A stretch of 39,287 bases of DNA from positions 1 to 39,287 of the forward strand of contig NZ_JAJMOY010000015.1 in the NCBI RefSeq assembly GCF_020991415.1, read 5' to 3'. The translations under genes were made by a program, and so were the position numbers. The notes beneath the pieces were generated by a model. That model had not been told where the DNA came from and searched no databases. It saw nothing but the letters and a program-made list of their open reading frames with translations. This document shows, in pieces, positions 34,112 to 39,287 of this stretch. Numbering within the stretch: the stretch's first letter is position 1; the number at the start of each line of letters is the position of its first letter. The DNA is from Flavobacterium sp. ENC (GTDB taxonomy: Bacteria; Bacteroidota; Bacteroidia; Flavobacteriales; Flavobacteriaceae).

Positions 34112-36442
34112 GTGAAAAATGCTTTAATCCTGGTTTCTCTATTTGTAACGCTTTTTGCTAAGGCGCAAATCCCTGTGCTCAAAAACTACAACCAGGTTTG
34201 GAATAGGCAAAGTAAAAATTCCTCCGAATCAATGCCTTTGGGAGGCGGAGATATTGGACTGAATGTCTGGGTAGAAAAAGGCGATTTGTATTTTTATTTT
34301 TCCAGAAGCGGCACTTTCGACGAACATAATACTTTACTCAAACTGGGTCGTGTAAAAGTTGCGTTAACCCCTAATCCGTTTGAGGCAAATGAAGGTTTTC
34401 ATCAGGAGCTGGTTTTGAAAGACGGTTGTATTTTAATTGCTCAAAATAATACCAAAATCAAACTTTGGGTGGATGTTTTTAATCCGGTCATTCATTTGGA
34501 TTTTGAAAGTCAGATACCGATGAAAATAACTGCTTCTTACGAAAGCTGGCGTTATAAAAATCGGCAATCCAAAGGAAAATCCAATAACGCCAATTCGCAT
34601 AAATGGGCACCCCAGGGAGAAATTATCACGTATAAAGATTCGGTTTCGTTTGAAAATAATGGGGTAAAATTCTATCACAAAAACAGGGAAAATACGGTTT
34701 TTGATGTGGCAGTACAACAGCAAAAAATGGAATCGGTAAAAGATCAAATGCTGAATCCTTTGGCGAATTTGACCTTTGGCGGATTCATGACAGGAAGTAA
34801 TTTAAAACCTGACGGCACTTATTCGGGAATTTATCAGAATACAGATTTTAAAGGATTCCGTCTTTCGAGTATAAAACCTTTGAAAAAACAGGCTTTACAA
34901 CTTTATTTAAACACAAGCCAATCGGATGTTGAGGTTTGGAATGACGAATTGAAAAATCAGATTTCAGCAAATAAAAACACTTCAAAACAAGCGGAAAAAA
35001 ATACGGTAAAATGGTGGAATGATTTCTGGAACCGCAGTTTTATTTTTACGCAGAAAAAACAAACGACAGAGAAAGATTCGGTGTATCAAATGGGACAAAA
35101 TTATCAATTGTTCCGCTATATGTTGGGCTGCAACGCCTATGGAAAATATCCCACAAAATTCAATGGCGGGCTTTTTACGGTAGACCCCGTTTTTACCAAT
35201 CCGGATTTGAATTTTACACCAGATTTCAGGAATTGGGGAGGCGGAACCATGACGGCTCAAAATCAGAGACTGGTTTATTTTCCGATGGTGAAAAGCGGTG
35301 ATTTTGATCTCATGAAATCCCAGCTGGATTATTATCTGAGCCTTCAGAAAAATGCAGAATTGAGAAGTAAAGTCTATTGGAATCATAACGGTGCCTCATT
35401 CACAGAACAATTAGAAAATTTTGGACTGCCAAATCCGGCCGAATACGAATGGAAACGCCCTGCAGACTATGATCCCGGAATGGAATATAATGCATGGCTG
35501 GAATATGAATGGGATACGGTTTTTGAGTTTTGCCAAATGATGCTGCAGCAGAAAGAATTTGGCAAGGAAGATATACAGAAATACAATTCCTTTATCATCA
35601 GCTGTCTTCGTTTTTTTGATGAACATTATCAATATCTGGCTAAAAAGAGAGGACGAAAAGCACTGGATGGAAACGGGCATTTGATTCTTTTTCCAGGTTC
35701 GGGTGCAGAGACCTACAAAATGGCTAATAATGCCAACAGTACGATTGCAGCTTTGAAAGTCATTACACAACAGCTTTTAAATTTGTCTTCAACAGAATTA
35801 TCGAAAGAAGATCTTGCTTACCTAACCGGATTTCAAACCAGAATTCCGCCTTTAAATTTTGGAACGATTGAAAATCACAAAGTATTAGTCCCTGCAAAAT
35901 CATGGGAACGTATTAACAATTCAGAAGTACCGCAATTGTATCCGGTGTATCCCTGGGGAATTTACGGCATTGGAAAACCAGATTTAGAAACCGCCTTAAA
36001 TACCTGGAAGTATGACGCTGATGCTATAAAATTCAGAAGTTATATAGGCTGGAAACAGGATAATATTTTTGCCGCGCATTTGGGATTAACCGAAGAAGCG
36101 AAAAAATACAATTTGCTGAAAATGGCCAATTCAGAAAGAAGGTTTCCTGCATTTTGGGGACCGGGTTTCGACTGGGTTCCGGATCATAACTGGGGAGGCT
36201 CGGGCATGATCGGCATGCAGGAAATGCTTTTGCAGGAAGCAGAGGGTAAAATTTATCTTTTTCCGGCCTGGCCAAAAGAATGGAATGTTCATTTTAAGTT
36301 ACACGCTTCCCAAAATACGATTGTTGAGGCCGAACTTCAAAACGGAATTTTCAAAATTATAAAAGTTACTCCTGAAGAAAGAACAAAAGATATTGTCAGT
36401 CTCTTAGGGAAATCAATAGAAGAAAAAATTAAATTAAAATAA
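34112..36442 (+). CDS. Exported DUF5703/GH95-like (alpha/alpha)6-barrel glycosidase candidate
   Basis: 776 residues. Translation starts at GTG 34112, required because the signal peptide (KNALILVSLFVTLFAKAQ) begins at once and the next ATG lies well inside the protein. The N-terminal domain has the DUF5703 pattern NQVWNRQSKNSSESMPLGGGDIGLNVWVEKGDLYFY, then a beta-sandwich. The helical barrel (about 300-690) has RYMLGCNAYGKYPTKFNGGLFT and WGGGTMTAQNQRLVYFPMVKSGDFDL. The C-terminal part WDWVPDHNWGG-like region GFDWVPDHNWGGSGMIGMQEM is typical of GH95/GH78-clan barrels, which act on L-fucose, L-galactose or L-rhamnose. Catalytic residues cannot be fixed by reading. The next gene starts five bases after the stop, so the two are translationally coupled. 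A role as an alpha-L-fucosidase or alpha-L-galactosidase is an inference. Confidence 0.78.
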   Translation: MKNALILVSLFVTLFAKAQIPVLKNYNQVWNRQSKNSSESMPLGGGDIGLNVWVEKGDLYFYFSRSGTFDEHNTLLKLGRVKVALTPNPFEANEGFHQELVLKDGCILIAQNNTKIKLWVDVFNPVIHLDFESQIPMKITASYESWRYKNRQSKGKSNNANSHKWAPQGEIITYKDSVSFENNGVKFYHKNRENTVFDVAVQQQKMESVKDQMLNPLANLTFGGFMTGSNLKPDGTYSGIYQNTDFKGFRLSSIKPLKKQALQLYLNTSQSDVEVWNDELKNQISANKNTSKQAEKNTVKWWNDFWNRSFIFTQKKQTTEKDSVYQMGQNYQLFRYMLGCNAYGKYPTKFNGGLFTVDPVFTNPDLNFTPDFRNWGGGTMTAQNQRLVYFPMVKSGDFDLMKSQLDYYLSLQKNAELRSKVYWNHNGASFTEQLENFGLPNPAEYEWKRPADYDPGMEYNAWLEYEWDTVFEFCQMMLQQKEFGKEDIQKYNSFIISCLRFFDEHYQYLAKKRGRKALDGNGHLILFPGSGAETYKMANNANSTIAALKVITQQLLNLSSTELSKEDLAYLTGFQTRIPPLNFGTIENHKVLVPAKSWERINNSEVPQLYPVYPWGIYGIGKPDLETALNTWKYDADAIKFRSYIGWKQDNIFAAHLGLTEEAKKYNLLKMANSERRFPAFWGPGFDWVPDHNWGGSGMIGMQEMLLQEAEGKIYLFPAWPKEWNVHFKLHASQNTIVEAELQNGIFKIIKVTPEERTKDIVSLLGKSIEEKIKLK

Positions 36443-36447
36443 CAGCA

Positions 36448-38898
36448 ATGATAAAGAAATTAATAAGCTCTTTTGTCCTGTCCATAATCTTAACAGTAAA
36501 CGGGCAGGCACAGCAGCAGGAGAAACAAATTGTAAAAATTGACTTTGATTTTTTTCAAAGAAGACTGGAAGAAGTTCACGATCCTAATTACGAGTCGTGG
36601 GTGATAAAGGAAGGAAAAGAAGAGGAGAAATCTTTTAATAAAGTAACCTTTAAATTAAAAGGAAACTTTACCTCAAAATGGTATAAAGTCGGAATGAATG
36701 CTCCTTTTTACAACAGATTAGGAAGCGACGGTTTGGTGACAAGTGAAAATTTAGAATTAAAAATCAGCGGATTAAAGCAGGGAAAACATACCTTACTGAC
36801 GTTTCATAATGCTTTTGATGTCATTACAGGAAAGACTTTTTCTCCCATCAAAATTTATGTAAACGGAAAACTGCAGGAAACGGTACAGGCAAGTCAGAGA
36901 GCCAATGCCAAGATTGATGCTGCGATGGCCTATATTACTTTTAATGCTGCAAAAGCTAAGGATGTAATTGTTCGTTTTGAAATAGATCCAGCCACAAATC
37001 CGGATATTGTAAAACAAATCGTGATCAACGGTTTTGAGATTGATACACCAAACTTAATGAATCAGGCGCGTTCTCCGCAACCCCAAAACGCTGACGAACA
37101 TTTTGTTGTGGATAAAAATACAGTGCTGAAATGGGATGCTTCAAAAAAAGCCGTAGCGCATCACTTGTATTTTGGAGAAGATAAAAACGCAGTAGCTAAT
37201 GCAACCGAAACTTCAAAAGAATTTAAAGGCAAATTAACGACAACTACATTTCCGGTTGCTGATTTGTACAGTGGTTCAACCTATTACTGGCGTGTTGATG
37301 AAGTGGATGCGAAAGGAGCCGTAATTTTAGGAAATGTATGGTCGTTTAAACCGGCACAATTAGCATTTCCCGGAGCTGAAGGTTATGGCCGGTTTGCCGT
37401 AGGCGGAAGAGGCGGTAAAGTCATTGAAGTAACCAATTTAAATGATGACGGTCCCGGTAGTCTGCGCGATGCTGTCAATCAGGAAATTGGACCAAGAACA
37501 ATTGTTTTTAGTGTATCGGGAAATATTAAACTGGCTTCCAGATTAGTTGTAAATCAGCCTTATGTTACTATTGCCGGACAAACGGCACCGGGAGAAGGAA
37601 TTACAATCAGCAGGGCACCCATCGGCCTGACCGGAAATGATGGTGTTGTCCGGTTTTTGAAAGTTAGAATTGGAGGCGGAACGACCTATGATGGTATGGG
37701 GCTTACAGGCGCCAATTACAGTATAATTGATCATTGTTCCATCAGCTGGACAATCGATGAATCGTTTAGTTCCCGTGGAGCACATCATATCACATTGCAG
37801 CGTACTTTAATTTCAGAGGCTTTAAATGTGGCGGGACACGATAAGTATGAAGCCGGAAAAATGCACGGATACGCAGCGACGATTGGTGGTGATATCGGAA
37901 GTTTTCACCACAATTTACTGGCTCATAATTACGGACGTAACTGGAGTATTGGCGGTGGTTTAAATGGTGACGGCTATTATTCCGGCAAAGTAGATATTAC
38001 AAATAATGTGGTTTACAACTGGGGACACCGCACCACCGACGGTGGTGCCAATGAAGTAAATTTTGTGAATAATTTTTACAAACCAGGCGCTTCTACAGGT
38101 ATTTTCGTCGCTTTAAATGCACAGCATGAAGGTGTGGGAAAAGGAATGCAGCGTTATTATTTTAACGGAAATGTAATGCCGGGTTATTTTGATGAGGCTT
38201 CTCAGGAAAAAGGACGAAAAATGACAATTTCCAATAAAGAGATTGTGAATTATGAAACCTTTGTCGATAAACCTTTCTTCGAATCTTTTGTGGAAACGCA
38301 ATCCGCGAAAGCAGCCTATAAAAATGTACTTTCAGATGTTGGGGCCAATCAGCCGTTTTTTGACAAGCATGATCACCGGATTGTGGATGAAACTTTAAAG
38401 GGAACCTTTAGTTTTAAAGGAAGTAAAAGTGGTTTAGGCGGAATGATCGATAACGAATCGGATGCCGGAGGATGGCCGGATTTTGCAACGGAATCCCGAC
38501 CTGCTGATTTTGACACGGATCATGACGGATTACCAAACTGGTGGGAAAAAGCGTTGGGTTCAGATGAGAATTCTAAAGCAGGAGATTTTTCAGATGCTAA
38601 TGCAGATACGGATAAAGATGGTTTTACACAATTGGATGATTATTTAGACTGGCTGGCCACGCCTCATTATTTTGTGAATTCAGGAGCGCAGTTAAAAATT
38701 TCGGCAGCAGACTTTTTCAAGGGTTATGAGAACAAACCGGTTTACACTTTCTCTGATCTTAAAAATGGAAAAGTAGTTTTGAAAGGAGCAGATGTTGAGT
38801 TTACCGCGATCGAATCAGGGTTTGCATCTTTTGTATTAACCGTTAAAGATGCCGATGGAGATTCGATGAGCCGTACCATAAATTTCTTTATTAAATAA
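36448..38898 (+). CDS. Exported PL1-type pectate lyase with FN3-like and calcium-binding tail domains
   Basis: 816 residues with a signal peptide (about 1-22, ending GQAQ). An N-terminal beta-domain (about 25-205) resembles a carbohydrate-binding module. A FN3-like segment (about 215-300) follows, with TVLKWDASKKAVAHHLYFGED and STYYWRVDEVD. The pectate lyase beta-helix (about 306-650) opens with AFPGAEGYGRFAVGGRGGKV and includes GSLRDAVNQEIGPRTIVFSVSG and NYSIIDHCSISWTIDESFSSR, with the Asp-rich turns expected for calcium binding. Near 687-735 the tail DTDHDGLPNWWEKALGSDE...DTDKDGF is a thrombospondin-type-3/dockerin-like calcium repeat. It should cleave the polygalacturonan backbone by beta-elimination outside the cell, giving substrates to the rhamnosidases and galactosidase. 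It is coupled to the gene upstream and is followed by repeats. Confidence 0.9.
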   Translation: MIKKLISSFVLSIILTVNGQAQQQEKQIVKIDFDFFQRRLEEVHDPNYESWVIKEGKEEEKSFNKVTFKLKGNFTSKWYKVGMNAPFYNRLGSDGLVTSENLELKISGLKQGKHTLLTFHNAFDVITGKTFSPIKIYVNGKLQETVQASQRANAKIDAAMAYITFNAAKAKDVIVRFEIDPATNPDIVKQIVINGFEIDTPNLMNQARSPQPQNADEHFVVDKNTVLKWDASKKAVAHHLYFGEDKNAVANATETSKEFKGKLTTTTFPVADLYSGSTYYWRVDEVDAKGAVILGNVWSFKPAQLAFPGAEGYGRFAVGGRGGKVIEVTNLNDDGPGSLRDAVNQEIGPRTIVFSVSGNIKLASRLVVNQPYVTIAGQTAPGEGITISRAPIGLTGNDGVVRFLKVRIGGGTTYDGMGLTGANYSIIDHCSISWTIDESFSSRGAHHITLQRTLISEALNVAGHDKYEAGKMHGYAATIGGDIGSFHHNLLAHNYGRNWSIGGGLNGDGYYSGKVDITNNVVYNWGHRTTDGGANEVNFVNNFYKPGASTGIFVALNAQHEGVGKGMQRYYFNGNVMPGYFDEASQEKGRKMTISNKEIVNYETFVDKPFFESFVETQSAKAAYKNVLSDVGANQPFFDKHDHRIVDETLKGTFSFKGSKSGLGGMIDNESDAGGWPDFATESRPADFDTDHDGLPNWWEKALGSDENSKAGDFSDANADTDKDGFTQLDDYLDWLATPHYFVNSGAQLKISAADFFKGYENKPVYTFSDLKNGKVVLKGADVEFTAIESGFASFVLTVKDADGDSMSRTINFFIK

Positions 38899-38910
38899 AA
38901 AAAAATCGCT

Positions 38911-38997
38911 CGCAGATTTGGCAGATTGAGCAGATCAGCGCAGTTTTTATTTGTTAGAATATACACTAAAAAATCTGCCTGATCTGCTGAATCTGCG
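38911..38997. repeat. GCAGATT/AATCTGC hairpin after the lyase gene
   Basis: CGCAGATTTGGCAGATTGAG (from 38911) pairs with the AATCTGCG-ending arm that closes at 38997, with some mismatches. It starts 12 bases after the lyase stop codon. It may help end or stabilise the transcript. Confidence 0.7.
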
Positions 38998-39008
38998 TAA
39001 AAAAAACT

Positions 39009-39287
39009 GCTGCCAAGAATTGCACGAATTTTCACGAATTAATTTTCACACTATTTCAATAAAAAATTAGTGTGAATTAGTAGAATTCGTGGCAAAAGAA
39101 AAATCTGCGTTTATCTGCTGAATCTGCGTGAAAAAAAACTGCTGCCACGAATTGCACGAATTTTCACGAATTAATTTTCGCACTATTTCAATAAAAATTA
39201 GTGGAAATTAGTGGAATTCGTGGCAAAAGAAAAATCTGCGTGATCTGCTAAATCTACGTGAAAAAAACTGCTGCCACGAATTGCACA
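39009..39287. repeat. ~130-bp tandem repeat at the right edge
   Basis: GCTGCC landmarks at 39009, 39141 and 39270 (spacing 132 and 129) mark two full copies and the beginning of a third that is cut by the window edge. Each unit folds: the GCCACGAATTGCACG side pairs with a GAATTCGTGGC side about 80 bases on. AATCTGC heptamers follow each hairpin. The array probably extends beyond the window. No gene is seen here. Confidence 0.75.

Overview
The window looks like a chromosome segment of a Flavobacterium-type Bacteroidota. The DNA is AT-rich, starts generally lack Shine-Dalgarno sequences, and the promoter-like elements follow the Bacteroidota TTTG / TAnnTTTG pattern. Intergenic gaps are full of dispersed hairpin repeats, and the gene content is sugar catabolism plus secreted polysaccharide-degrading enzymes. 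This assignment rests on reading alone; no searches were run.

Region 1 (about 0.5-8.0 kb) is a divergent deoxysugar-oxidation locus. On the minus strand are a FucP-type permease and a Gfo/Idh/MocA oxidoreductase. On the plus strand is a five-gene operon: SDR, FAH-family hydrolase, zinc alcohol dehydrogenase, second SDR and COG3618 lactonase. Together they match most of the non-phosphorylative L-fucose (or L-rhamnose/L-galactose) pathway to pyruvate plus L-lactate. No sugar-acid dehydratase is present. The intergenic region carries a perfect 35-bp inverted repeat (3126-3160 and 3337-3371). Each arm contains both a dyad operator and a complete promoter-like core.

Region 2 (8.0-15.9 kb) holds a bifunctional aldolase/dehydrogenase of the RhaEW type. 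Next is a secreted beta-helix glycosidase candidate (GH141-like) that ends in an L-rhamnose mutarotase domain. A Gfo/Idh/MocA oxidoreductase and a sodium:solute symporter with overlapping ends follow.

Region 3 (15.9-18.9 kb) is a break in the metabolic theme. It has a terminator, a truncated XRE-type regulator remnant, a three-copy hairpin array, an Fsr-like MFS efflux gene and a divergent AraC-family regulator.

Region 4 (18.9-39.3 kb) is a same-strand run of eight exported CAZyme-type genes: GH78 rhamnosidase, two beta-propeller proteins, GH2 beta-galactosidase, GH106 rhamnosidase, SGNH acetylesterase, a DUF5703/GH95-like barrel protein and a PL1-like pectate lyase with a calcium-binding tail. 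Together they suggest breakdown of an acetylated pectin-like glycan rich in rhamnose and galactose. No SusC/SusD pair lies in the window. Most gaps here contain repeats.

The main regulatory observation is a direct-repeat motif, AGGANNG-TAC-AGGNTNN. It occurs upstream of RhaEW, the beta-helix/mutarotase fusion and the GH78 gene. At all three sites a TAnnTT element lies 19-20 bases downstream. This suggests one activator linking intracellular and secreted rhamnose metabolism.
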